Shown: one piece after another, positions 53,190 to 60,988 of the stretch
Numbering within the stretch: the stretch's first letter is position 1
Layout: each line of letters begins with the position of its first letter
DNA from: Micromonospora olivasterospora
GTDB lineage: Bacteria > Actinomycetota > Actinomycetes > Mycobacteriales > Micromonosporaceae
Length of the DNA: 64,000 nt
Direction of reading: 5' to 3'
Assembly (NCBI RefSeq): GCF_007830265.1
Contig: NZ_VLKE01000001.1
Span: 4,464,001-4,528,000 of the forward strand
The notes under the pieces: generated by a model
The model's input: the letters and a program-made list of their open reading frames with translations, nothing else
The model's database searches: none
What the model was told of the DNA's origin: nothing
Position numbers and translations under genes: made by a program

Positions 53190-53450
53190 ATCGCCGCCGG
53201 CGCGGTCGTAGCCAACCTGCCGGCAGTTCGTCAGGTGTACTCCTGGCTGGACATGGTCCGCGCTGGTAACTGGCAAGCGAGCGCGAGACGCGGTGCGGGT
53301 GCTGCTGGCGGCCGAGTACGTCGGTCCGCAGTACGCCCGGTCGTCCGCGGCGGCGCGAGGAATCGCGTGTGGGCTGGTGCCTCGGGGGATCGCGTCTCAC
53401 AGTTACGGGACCTGCGCGAGCGCATGGGATCTCCACGTCGAAGACGGCAT
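53190..53450 (+). pseudogene. C-terminal remnant of a third XRE-TPR regulator
   Basis: The bases match the 3' end of the intact regulator that follows (compare VVVANLPAVRQVYSWLDMVR here with VVVADLPAVRQVYFWLDMAR there, and LLAAEYVGPQYARSSAAARG with LLAAERVGPQHARSSTAARE). Frameshifts are present and everything upstream is missing. The remnant and the intact gene are in the same orientation, as left by unequal crossing-over or a partial tandem duplication. Confidence 0.8.
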
Positions 53451-53612
53451 GGACCTGACAGACGGGGACCGGGGAAGGCCACGTTCTGCTGTGTGGGTGC
53501 GGTGTTTTGGGGTCTGCGGATCATCACCAGCCAGTAGTACGGTCGGTGGCGGCGAGGTTGCCCCTCGTCATGCTTGAGTGCCCGCCGCTCGTACCGCTGT
53601 CGGGAGATCACT

Positions 53613-54797
53613 GTGCCTCGCCGAGCCATACCTGCTGACCCGTCCGTAGGTGACCGCATTAGGGCCCGCCGTGAGCTGCGCGGTTGGAGCATTCGGTACG
53701 CCGCCAGTCGCGCCGGCACCTCGCATACAACCTGGTCGCGTATCGAGCGTGGCATCCAGCGCACCGACCGGTACATGGTGGTGGACCTGGCCGCCGCACT
53801 GGAGTGCTCGGTGATCGACCTGACCGGGCAGCCATACACGCCCGCCGATCGGCAGCTTGATGGTGCGCGTAGCGACGCTGAACGGGTGTGGCGGGGCATG
53901 ATGGCGCGCCCGTTCGGCTCGCCGCCGGATGTCGGGGCCGCCACTGTGGATCAGGTAGCCCGGGAATCTGCGCTGGTGCGGGATCTGTACGGCCGGTGTG
54001 ACTATGCCGGCGCCCTGCATCGGCTCGTGGACCTGCTTCCCGCCCTGCACGGCGTGACCGACCAACGGGCGGCGTACCGGCTGATGGTGCCGGTGTACGG
54101 AGTGGCGATGGGCTCGTTGCTGAACGTCGGCTATCCAGCTCACGCCTGGTTGGCCGCCGAGCGGTGCGCCGAGGCGGCAAACCTGCTCGACGACCCGGTG
54201 CCGGTGGGGGTGGCGGCGGCCAACCGCGCGCGAGTTTCGGCGTACACCGGGGCCTACGGTCCCGCCCGCGACCTCTGTGACCGGGCCGGCGCGGACCTGG
54301 AGGGGAGCGGTGCAGACAAGGCGTTGGACGTGCTCGGGTTCCTGCACCTGGCCCGCGCACACCACTTTGCCGGCATGAAGGACCAGGCCGCGGCCGAGGA
54401 ACACCTAGCCGAGGCGGCCCGCATCGCCGCGCACACGGGAGAGACGGCGAGCTGGGACCTGGCGTGGGGGCCGCGCAACGTGGCGTTGTGGCGGATGGCC
54501 TACCAGCTCGATACCGGGCGCCCAGAGGAAGCGCTGCGGACTGCTACCGGCGTGGTCGTAGCCGACCTGCCGGCAGTGCGCCAGGTGTACTTCTGGCTGG
54601 ACATGGCCCGCGCAATGACGGCCGCCGGGCGGGAGCGAGACGCGGTACGGATGCTGCTGGCGGCCGAGCGCGTCGGCCCGCAGCACGCCCGGTCGTCCAC
54701 CGCAGCGCGGGAGATTGCCCGTGGGCTACTGCGCCGGGGGATCGTGTCCACGGAGTTGCGGGGCCTGTGCGAGCGCATGGGGATCCCCGCGCAGTAG
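53613..54797 (+). CDS. XRE family regulator with TPR-like domain (copy B)
   Basis: A 394-residue protein from the GTG at 53613 (CGGGAGATCACT upstream). The HTH is VGDRIRARRELRGWSIRYAA, then RAGTSHTTWSRIERGIQRTD. The remainder is TPR-like (GALHRLVDLLPALHGVTDQR, DKALDVLGFLHLARAHHFAG, LAWGPRNVALWRMAYQLDTG). It has the same plan as the regulator at 42331 but is only distantly similar, while the cassettes they head are nearly identical. A frame extending to 53574 lacks a ribosome site. Confidence 0.88.
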   Translation: MPRRAIPADPSVGDRIRARRELRGWSIRYAASRAGTSHTTWSRIERGIQRTDRYMVVDLAAALECSVIDLTGQPYTPADRQLDGARSDAERVWRGMMARPFGSPPDVGAATVDQVARESALVRDLYGRCDYAGALHRLVDLLPALHGVTDQRAAYRLMVPVYGVAMGSLLNVGYPAHAWLAAERCAEAANLLDDPVPVGVAAANRARVSAYTGAYGPARDLCDRAGADLEGSGADKALDVLGFLHLARAHHFAGMKDQAAAEEHLAEAARIAAHTGETASWDLAWGPRNVALWRMAYQLDTGRPEEALRTATGVVVADLPAVRQVYFWLDMARAMTAAGRERDAVRMLLAAERVGPQHARSSTAAREIARGLLRRGIVSTELRGLCERMGIPAQ

Positions 54798-54975
54798 TGG
54801 TGCGTAGGTGTTCCACCACTTTCCGTGCCGTCCATAGCGTTCTCATCAGGACGCGACGGCAGGAAACAGGCACTTCGCCGCCACGTCCGAGGGTGGCGGC
54901 GGTGCTGACCCGAGCCTGACGCTGACGTCTGAGCGCCCGCCGCCACCCTCCCACGAGACAAGGGAGGCGGAACCT

Positions 54976-55221
54976 GTGGCGATCTGGTCCGAGCTGCGCA
55001 ATCTGGTGCGGTGGCTGCTGCGGCGGTCCGATCCGCCCCCGCCGCCCGGGAGCGGCCAGCGGCACCAGGCGGCCGAGCAGGCAGCCGCGCGGCGACGCCT
55101 GCTCGACCAGGCGCAGCGGTTGCGGGACAGCCGTTGGTACTGCGAGCCGACGCAGATCGTGCCGGACGTGCCGATGACTCTGGGCCAGCTCACCGGTTAC
55201 GGGACGAGGGGCGAGCGGTGA
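54976..55221 (+). CDS. Cassette protein 1 (copy B), unknown function
   Basis: An 81-residue protein starting VAIWSELRNLVRWLLRRSDP, with AAGGGAGGCGG upstream of the GTG. It has the same Pro run, charged helix and SRWYCEPTQIVPDVPMTLGQ tail as copy A. Substitutions are few and mostly conservative. The stop overlaps the next GTG. Confidence 0.7.
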   Translation: MAIWSELRNLVRWLLRRSDPPPPPGSGQRHQAAEQAAARRRLLDQAQRLRDSRWYCEPTQIVPDVPMTLGQLTGYGTRGER

Positions 55222-55415
55222 GCCGGGTCGAGGACCGCCTGAATCCGAACGACGTGCTGTTCGGCGCCAGCCTCGTCGCAGGCGACCATGAGGCCGGTTG
55301 GTTCTGCCGACAGTGCACCCCGCACGGCTGTGACCTGTTCGTCTGGGCGAGGTCCCTGGTCGATTTGGCCGCCGCCGACATGGCGCAGTTCCGGGCGTTG
55401 GTGCAGACGTGGTGA
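55218..55415 (+). CDS. Cassette protein 2 (copy B), intact CxxC-type small protein
   Basis: A 65-residue protein: SRVEDRLNPNDVLFGASLVA, then GDHEAGWFCRQCTPHGCDLF and VWARSLVDLAAADMAQFRAL. The CRQC-x3-GC arrangement with a nearby His could bind zinc. The counterpart in copy A is truncated by a 14-bp deletion. The coding continuity here and coupled start (GTGA) support a functional gene. Confidence 0.7.
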   Translation: MSRVEDRLNPNDVLFGASLVAGDHEAGWFCRQCTPHGCDLFVWARSLVDLAAADMAQFRALVQTW

Positions 55416-55708
55416 TCGGGCACCCGGACCGTGGGGCTGGGCGGGTGCGGGCGCTTCCGGCCGTGCCGTCGGACACGACGCTGTCGTTGCGGGCCGGCGA
55501 GTGGGCGACCGGCGGGAACGTGGTCGGTGTGACCCAGGTTGACGTGCGGACGGTCCGCGTGGGCGGCAGCCCGGAGGGCATGGCCGGCTGGGTCTGGGTG
55601 CGCGGCCACAACCTGGAGTGCCGGTGGCCGTGGGTCGCGTGCGCCCGGGAGTGGTGCGTCAGGGTGGCGGTGCGGGCCGAGGCCCTGTACGACGCGTTGG
55701 CGCGGTGA
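55409..55708 (+). CDS. Cassette protein 3 (copy B), unknown function
   Basis: A 99-residue protein almost identical to copy A (VIGHPDRGAGRVRALPAVPS, then SLRAGEWATGGNVVGVTQVD). It overlaps the end of protein 2 by seven bases. No domain is recognised; the sequence suggests a small beta-rich fold. Confidence 0.68.
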   Translation: MVIGHPDRGAGRVRALPAVPSDTTLSLRAGEWATGGNVVGVTQVDVRTVRVGGSPEGMAGWVWVRGHNLECRWPWVACAREWCVRVAVRAEALYDALAR

Positions 55709-55714
55709 TCGGCT

Positions 55715-55903
55715 GTGTCCGGGCGCGTCTCGTACGAGGAGTACCTGCTCGCCGTCGCCTTGACGCTCGCGCGGTGGCATCGGCCGGTGTGGTGCTGGTG
55801 GAGGTGGCGGCGGGTGTGCCGGTGCGGTGCCGAGCTGCCCTGCCATGTTCGGCACCGGATTCCGGTCAACCGTGGTCACTGGCCGGACGGGGCGGCGGGG
55901 TGA
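55715..55903 (+). CDS. Cassette protein 4 (copy B), Trp/Cys-rich small protein
   Basis: A 62-residue protein differing from copy A in a single residue (Arg to Trp near position 21). It contains HRPVWCWWRWRRVCRCG and PCHVRHRIPVNRG, a possible zinc knuckle. The stop overlaps the next GTG. Confidence 0.68.
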   Translation: MSGRVSYEEYLLAVALTLARWHRPVWCWWRWRRVCRCGAELPCHVRHRIPVNRGHWPDGAAG

Positions 55904-56078
55904 GCGACGGGCAGGAGCGGGTGATCCTCGCCGTACACAGAAGTTACAGGCGGAGTACGCGGACGCGCCGGTGTCCCTCGCGTTGTACATGGGAGCGCAG
56001 TTCGCCCGCGCCGCCGAGGACCTGACCTGGGCGCCCGCCGGCACCCTGCACCGCCGCTTCCTGGGCTGGCTGCGATGA
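55900..56078 (+). pseudogene. Fusion of cassette proteins 5 and 6 (copy B) by deletion
   Basis: The first 13 codons of protein 5 (VSDGQERVILAVH) run directly into the tail of protein 6 (KLQAEYADAPVSLALYMGAQ, FARAAEDLTWAPAGTLHRRF), but out of frame. All cysteine motifs of both proteins are gone. The stop of the protein 6 frame overlaps the next ATG (ATGA) at 56075. Confidence 0.72.
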
Positions 56079-56434
56079 GCGGCGAGCGTGGCGGTGCCTT
56101 GGTCAGGCGCGCGACACACTTGGTTGTGGTCGTCGCACACACTGTTTCTGTGGCGTTCGTCAATCCGGATCAGGCAGTGCGCGCAAGGCCGACGCGCTGG
56201 CGCAGCTACGCCGCCGCCGTCTGCGTGGGTGCCCTGGTGGGCGCGGTGGGCGTCGTCGTCTTCCAGGGAGATCCAGACGAACCCCTCTCGACGGTCACCA
56301 CCGTGGCCGCCATCCCGCGCGCAGCAAATTTCTATCACGGGGATGCTTCCGTTCGCTGCCCTGTTGGAGGTGGGACGGCCTTGACGTCGCAGCGAATTGG
56401 ACGGAATGACCGATTCTTCCGTCACTGCTTGTGA
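56075..56434 (+). CDS. Hypothetical single-pass membrane protein
   Basis: A 119-residue protein coupled to the cassette through an ATGA overlap. It has a hydrophobic stretch HLVVVVAHTVSVAFV, then a clear helix SYAAAVCVGALVGAVGVVVF and a tail with three Cys or His positions (HGDASVRCPVGGGTAL, FFRHCL). Cassette A has no counterpart at this position because the HAD fragment follows there. Function unknown. Confidence 0.5.
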   Translation: MSGERGGALVRRATHLVVVVAHTVSVAFVNPDQAVRARPTRWRSYAAAVCVGALVGAVGVVVFQGDPDEPLSTVTTVAAIPRAANFYHGDASVRCPVGGGTALTSQRIGRNDRFFRHCL

Positions 56435-56605
56435 GTGAGTCGCCACAAGGCCCTGGTCTTGGTGCGCGGGTGAGTCACTCACTGTAGGCGCCATCGAGGT
56501 GAAGATTTAGGACGGTCGGTGGTGCCACCGATACAGCCGGAGCCGTGGCGACCGTCACCGGCTCGGCGAAACGTGACCGCAACACGGTCCCGGCAGCATG
56601 CCACC

Positions 56606-57067
56606 ATGCAGTTGGGTATCCAGCGTGCCGACTTCACCGACCCCGACCTCGGCGCGTTCCTTCAGGCGCATCTCGACGACCTCGCGCCCACAGCCCCCGC
56701 GGAGAGCCGGCATGCACTGGATCTCCGTGGGCTGCAGACGCCGGACGTTCGCCTGTGGGTCGCCTCCGCCGGCGGGCGGATCGTGGGGACCGGCGCTCTC
56801 GCCCGACTGGAGCCGGGGCACGAGGAACTCAAGAGCATGCGGACGGATCCGGAGCGACGAGGTCAGGGAATCGCCACCCGGATCCTCGATCACCTCCTCC
56901 AGGATGCGCGAGGACGCCACGTCCGCCGGATCTCCCTGGAAACCGGCAGCATGGAGTTCTTCGCCCCGGCGAGAGCGCTGTACGCCAGGGCAGGATTCTT
57001 CCCCTGCTCTCCGTTCGGTTCCTGTACGGAAGATCCCAACAGCGTTTTCATGACGAAGACCCTGTAG
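56606..57067 (+). CDS. GNAT family N-acetyltransferase
   Basis: A 153-residue protein from the ATG at 56606. The GNAT core is VASAGGRIVGTGALARLEPG (strand 2-3), then the acetyl-CoA loop MRTDPERRGQGIATRILDHL (R/Q-x-x-G-x-G/A) and SLETGSMEFFAPARALYARA with GFFPCSPFGSC. It would transfer an acyl group to an amine. Relatives of this size (putative acetyltransferases with ETGxxxFFxPAR) include amino-acid acetyltransferase-like enzymes. Monocistronic. Confidence 0.88.
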   Translation: MQLGIQRADFTDPDLGAFLQAHLDDLAPTAPAESRHALDLRGLQTPDVRLWVASAGGRIVGTGALARLEPGHEELKSMRTDPERRGQGIATRILDHLLQDARGRHVRRISLETGSMEFFAPARALYARAGFFPCSPFGSCTEDPNSVFMTKTL

Positions 57068-57151
57068 CGCTTCTGTCCAGGATCGGTCGGGACACCGCCG
57101 GTTGGCGGGACGGGGCAGGCGGCGGGCGGTGCGCGGGGCGAGGGTCCAGGA

Positions 57152-58111
57152 ATGGTGCCGACGATTCCCGCCGACGAGGCGGACGAGCTGGAGTGGCTGG
57201 CGTTCGAGCAGGCGGGGGTGCTGACCACGGCGCAGGCGACCCGGCTGCTGACTCCCGGGGTCGTACGCGGGTTCGTCCGCTCCGGCCGGTGGCGGTCGAT
57301 CTGCAGGGGCGTCCTGCTGTGCGGCAACGGTCGCCTCACCCGGGACCAGCAGCTGTGGGCGGCCGTGCTGGCCACCGGCCCGCGCGCCGTGCTGGCCGGT
57401 CCGACCGCCGCCGCCGAAGCCGGCGTACGAGGGCTGCGGGCCGAGCCCCTGCACGTGCTCGTACCGGCAAGCCGACGCGCGGGCCGGACGGCGCTGCGGC
57501 GGCTGCCCGTCGACATGCCGGCGGTCGTCGTGCACCGCACCGCCGTGCTACCCGCGGCGCACCTGCAACTCGCCCGGCCGCCCCGTACGACGACCGCCCG
57601 CGCGGTGGTGGACGCCGCCGGATGGGCCCGCACGGTGGACGAGGCCCAGACGGTGCTGGCCGCCTCCTGCCAGCAACGGCGGGTCCTGCCCGGCGAGGTC
57701 CTCGCGGTCGTCGACGCGCTGCCGCGGGCCCGTCGACGGCATCTCATCCGGCAGACCATGGCCGACGTCGCGGGCGGCGCACAGGCGCTGTCCGAGCTCG
57801 ACTTCCTCGCGCTGTGCCGACGGCACGGCCTGCCCCGGCCCGACCTGCAGCAGCGGCGCACCGACGCGGGCGGCCGGATCCGCTGGCTGGACGCGTACTG
57901 GCGACGGTGGCGGCTGCATGTGGAGGTCGACGGGGCCCACCACATGGACGTGCGGCACTGGGCCGCCGACATGCGCCGGCAGAACGACATCTGGACGACC
58001 GGCGACCGGATCCTCCGCTTTCCCGCCTGGGTGGTCCGGGCCCGTCCCGACGAGGTCGCCGCCACCCTCCGCCGCGCCCTGCTCGCCGCCGGCTGGTGCC
58101 CGGAACGGTGA
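57152..58111 (+). CDS. DUF559-domain protein with AbiEi-like N-terminus
   Basis: A 319-residue protein. The N-terminal ~80 residues are winged-helix-like (FEQAGVLTTAQATRLLTPGV, then VRSGRWRSICRGVLLCGNGR), the arrangement found in AbiEi-type antitoxins. The C-terminal ~110 residues are a DUF559/PD-(D/E)xK-like endonuclease domain: GGAQALSELDFLALCRRHGL, then RIRWLDAYWRRWRLHVEVDG (D...E-x-D) and RILRFPAWVVRARPDEVAAT. Proteins of this plan are numerous in actinobacteria and presumed to be nucleases or defence-related, but untested. No toxin partner lies next to it. Confidence 0.82.
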   Translation: MVPTIPADEADELEWLAFEQAGVLTTAQATRLLTPGVVRGFVRSGRWRSICRGVLLCGNGRLTRDQQLWAAVLATGPRAVLAGPTAAAEAGVRGLRAEPLHVLVPASRRAGRTALRRLPVDMPAVVVHRTAVLPAAHLQLARPPRTTTARAVVDAAGWARTVDEAQTVLAASCQQRRVLPGEVLAVVDALPRARRRHLIRQTMADVAGGAQALSELDFLALCRRHGLPRPDLQQRRTDAGGRIRWLDAYWRRWRLHVEVDGAHHMDVRHWAADMRRQNDIWTTGDRILRFPAWVVRARPDEVAATLRRALLAAGWCPER

Positions 58112-58113
58112 AC

Positions 58114-58154
58114 CTTGGACAGTTGCCGTTAGTCATGAACGGCAACTGTCCAAG
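58114..58154. repeat. Perfect 17-bp inverted repeat
   Basis: CTTGGACAGTTGCCGTT (58114-58130), a 7-base loop and the exact complement to 58154, starting two bases after the DUF559 stop. It could be a terminator, although there is no T-run, or a dispersed palindromic repeat like the one at 9773. The sequence is AT-richer than flanking DNA. Confidence 0.75.
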
Positions 58155-58167
58155 ATTGCCTCGAGCC

Positions 58168-58373
58168 GGGGGGAGGTGGAGGTGGAGGTGGGGCTGTGGA
58201 GGGTGGAGGGGGAGGGGAGGTGGAGGGGGAGGGGAGGGGAGGTGGAGGTGGAGGGGGAGGGGGAGGGGAGGTGGAGGTGGAGGGGGAGGGGGAGGGGAGG
58301 TGGAGGGGGAGGGGAGGGAGGTGGAGGGGGAGGGGAGGTGGAGGGGGAGGGGGAGGGGGATGTGGAGGGGGGG
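58168..58373 (+). repeat. Polypurine GGAGG/GGTGG tract (~200 bp)
   Basis: An almost pure G/A strand built from GGAGGTGGAGGGGGAGGGG variants, with longer sub-repeats of 30-40 bp. Open frames on either strand here encode only Gly/Glu/Arg or Pro runs and are not genes. The G-rich strand has many GGGG runs able to form quadruplexes, and the duplex could form triplex DNA. It is located exactly at the border of the polyketide-type remnants. Confidence 0.9.
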
Positions 58374-58375
58374 TA

Positions 58376-58645
58376 GTTGGCCGCGAGGCGGTGCGGACGG
58401 CGGTTTCCGGTACGTCGGCGACCAGGTCCGGGCCCGTCGGGCCGTCCAGCACGAAGGACAGTCCCGACGTCGCCTTCTTGTTCCGCCGCATGAGGGCGAC
58501 CAGTTCGTCGTGGTCCACTCCGGCCGGCAGGGTCGTGTCGAGGCCGTACCCGGCCACCACCGACCGGTGCTCCGCGACCCGGTCAGGGCCGATGCGGCCC
58601 AGCACCCCGGCCAGCCGGCCCGCGAACACCGTGCCGATGCCGACC
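58376..58645 (-). pseudogene. 3-dehydroquinate synthase (AroB/aminoDHQ synthase), C-terminal remnant
   Basis: The minus strand encodes AVGIGTVFAGRLAGVLGRIG, EHRSVVAGYGLDTTLPAGVD and MRRNKKATSGLSFVLDGPTG with PDLVADVPETAVRTA. This is the helical C-terminal domain of AroB-type enzymes (after the HGEAV metal-ligand motif, of which only AV remains). NKKATSGLSFVLDG is closer to aminodehydroquinate synthases of AHBA pathways, as I remember them, than to housekeeping AroB (DKKxRxGxLRFVLLDG). The 5' part is lost at the junction with the CoA-ligase remnant, and the 3' end runs into the polypurine tract. Confidence 0.72.
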
Positions 58646-58654
58646 GCCCGGCCC

Positions 58655-59835
58655 GGCCGGCCCCGCGTCGAGGGCTCCTGCGGGCAGCCCGTGGACGGCG
58701 TCGAGGTGCGGCTGGTCAGCCCCGAGACCGGGCTCGACGTGCCGGTCGGCGCCGAGGGCGAGGTCTGGGTACGCGGCCCGAGCGTCATGCTCGGCTACCA
58801 CGGGCTGCCCGAGGTCACCGCCGCCGCGCTGCGCGACGGCTGTTACCGCACCGGCGACCTGGCCCGCTTCGACGCCGACGGCAACCTGTTCGTCACCGGG
58901 CGGCACCGTGAGCTGGTCATCCGGGGCGGGGAGAAGATCCACCCGGCCGAGGTGGAGGACGTGCTGCGGGCGGTGCCCGGCGTCGCCGACGTGGCGGTGA
59001 CCGGCCGCCCGCACGACGTGCTCGGCGAGCTGCCGGTGGCGTTCGTCGTCCCCGGACCGGAGGGCTTCGACCCCCGGGCCGCGTACGCGGCCTGCCGGGG
59101 ACCGGCTCGCGTACCACAAGGTGCCCGAGGAACTGTACGAGATCGCGGCGGTGCCCCGGACGGCGTCCGGCAAGGTGACCCGGCGGCTGCTGCTGGAGCG
59201 GCCCGCCCGGCTGCGCGCCGTCAACGGCAGCCACCACGAGGCGCTGAGCCGCGTCGCCTGGCGCCCGCTGGACGCGCCGGCCCCGGCTGAGGAAGTCGGG
59301 GCGGAGGCGCCGCGCTGGGCGGTGGTGCGCGCGGGCGGCGAGGCAGCAGCCGACGCGCTGCGGGCCGCCGGGGCGGCCGTGGAGACGTACCCGGATCTCG
59401 CCACGCTGGCGGCGGAGGCCGAGCGGCCCGACGTGACCGTGCTGGCGGTCGGGGCAGCCGAGGACGCGGCGGGCCTCGCCGAGGGGGCGCGCGGCTGGCT
59501 GGACGACGACCGCTGCGGCGGCGGCCGGCTGGTGCTGCTGACCACCGGGGCCGTGGACGCGTCCACCACCGACCGGGCCGACGACCCCGACCTCGTCCCG
59601 CCGGCCGCCGTGGCGTGGGCGGTGGGCCGCTGCCTCCAGGCCGCGTACCCGGACCGGGTGGTGCTGGTCGACGGCTGTTCGCGATCAGCCCCCGCGAGGC
59701 GCTGGCCACGGACCCGCAGCAGCGGCTGCTGCTGGAGACGTCCTGGGAGCTGTTCGAGCGGGCCGGCATCGACCCGACCTCGCTGCGCGGCAGCGCCACC
59801 GGCGTGTTCGCGCGCCCGCCGCGGCAGGAGCCGCC
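58655..59835 (+). pseudogene. Collapsed polyketide synthase loading region: CoA-ligase end, KR part, KS fragment
   Basis: Three pieces of a modular PKS follow each other. First is the C-terminal half of an AMP-dependent ligase domain (VGAEGEVWVRGPSVMLGYHG, CYRTGDLARFDADGNLFVTG, GEKIHPAEVEDVLRAVPGVA), with a frameshift near 59095 before AYHKVPEELYEIAAVPRTAS-GK. Second is the structural half of a ketoreductase-like domain ([29 protein letters not shown], then [20 protein letters not shown]). Third, from about 59675, is [40 protein letters not shown], the early part of a ketosynthase, which ends before its active Cys. A ligase-type loading module starting with a free acid is implied. Confidence 0.78.
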
Positions 59836-60357
59836 GGGCGGCCGCTGCCCGGGGTGGAGACCCGGGTACTGGACCGGGAGGACCGGCTGGTCCCGGCCGA
59901 CGGCGAGTCGGTCGGCCTGCTGAGCATCCGGCGGCCGACGCTGTTCAGCGGGTACGTCGACGAGCCGGGCCGGGACGCGACCGCGGGGGAGTGGCACGCC
60001 ACGGGCGACCTGGCGACGGTGGCGGCGGACGGCTCGTACCGGATCATCGGGCGGCGGCGGACCGACGTCGTGCACGATCGGGGCCGCTGCATCCACGCGG
60101 GCCAGGTCGAGGAGGTGCTGCTCAGCTACCCCGGGGTGCGCGACGCGGCCGTGGTGGGCACGCCCCACCGCGTCCTGGGCGAGCAGGTCACCGCGTACGT
60201 CGTCGCCGCCGAGGGGCTCACCGCCCAGGTGCTGATCGACCATGTGGGACGGTACCTGTCGGCCGGCCAGCGGCCCCGCCGGGTGCACTTCGTCGACGAG
60301 TTGCCGCGCAGCGCGCAGGGCCGGATCAGGAAGTCACTGCTGATCGCCGCCCGCTGA
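59836..60357 (+). pseudogene. Acyl-CoA/AMP-dependent ligase, C-terminal remnant
   Basis: The frame [20 protein letters not shown] starts right after the KS fragment and continues to a normal ligase end: GEWHATGDLATVAADGSYRI (A8 hinge region), then GQVEEVLLSYPGVRDAAVVG and DELPRSAQGRIRKSLLIAAR (catalytic Lys in GRIRK). About 300 N-terminal residues with the ATP-binding loop are missing. A GTG at 59854 allows translation of a C-terminal subdomain, but it could not be active. Confidence 0.75.
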
Positions 60358-60365
60358 CCGGCGGG

Positions 60366-60815
60366 TCAGCCCTCCACCCAGCCGTGCCCCCGGGCCAGGG
60401 CGAGGATCCGCGAGCGCACCGCGACGATCTGCGCCCCCGTGAGGTCCGGCACGCCCGTCAGCAGCGCCTCCGTGGTCTCGGCGCTGAACGCCCGCTCGGA
60501 GAGCACGTCGCACAGGCCCTCCTCGTCGTCGGGCCCACCGACCTGCCCGGGCTCGCGGCCGCGTGCCGCCGCGGGCGTGCCGACGCGCGCCGACGAACCC
60601 GCCCGCTCACCGGCGCCGAGCACCCGCACCGTCAGGGCCTTCGGGCCGCGGTCGCTGTCGACCGCCTCGTACTCCACCGGGACGCCGGGCGTCATCGCCC
60701 ACTTGTCACCGTCCACCGTGTTCGCGTGCACGAACACGTCGTCGCCACCGTCGTCCGGGGTGATGAAGCCGTAGCCCCGCACCTCGTCGAACCGAACCAC
60801 CCTGCCAGTCAACAT
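60366..60815 (-). CDS. Cold-shock domain protein with C-terminal extension
   Basis: A 149-residue protein from the ATG at 60815. The first ~70 residues are a cold-shock domain (GRVVRFDEVRGYGFITPDDG with the RNP1-like GYGFI, then DDVFVHANTVDGDKWAMTPG with RNP2-like VFVHA). It should bind single-stranded nucleic acid. A disordered linker and a helical C-terminal region of ~50 residues (DEEGLCDVLSERAFSAETTE) are characteristic of the longer actinobacterial form rather than CspA. It converges on the ligase remnant and diverges from the phosphopantetheinyl transferase. Confidence 0.9.
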   Translation of the reverse strand: MLTGRVVRFDEVRGYGFITPDDGGDDVFVHANTVDGDKWAMTPGVPVEYEAVDSDRGPKALTVRVLGAGERAGSSARVGTPAAARGREPGQVGGPDDEEGLCDVLSERAFSAETTEALLTGVPDLTGAQIVAVRSRILALARGHGWVEG

Positions 60816-60988
60816 CACTTTTCCCGCATCCGTCCGACCACTCCGCGCGCCCCGGCCCGCCGGGTCGGTGCACCCCTCAGCGTGGCAGCCCGACCCCGCC
60901 GCCCGGCACCCGTACGTTACCCCTATCGGCGCCGCCGGAGCGAACGGCCGCTCGGCGTCCTGCCGTCCGCCGCCTAACATCGGCGGAC

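Larger units (their letters stand above)
54976..56078. repeat. Cassette B of a long direct duplication (partner 43682-44986)
   Basis: Nearly identical to cassette A over genes 1-4, with a 14-bp segment present here and absent in A. A deletion of roughly 220 bp near 55939 fuses genes 5 and 6. Confidence 0.9.

Noticed and set aside
57102..57151. Toxin partner for the AbiEi-like DUF559 protein
   Set aside because: Neighbouring genes are a GNAT enzyme and remnants; no nucleotidyltransferase-type AbiEii toxin is present.
58168..58373. CRISPR array or coding repeat in the purine tract
   Set aside because: There are no regular unique spacers or conserved palindromic repeats, only low-complexity purine sequence.
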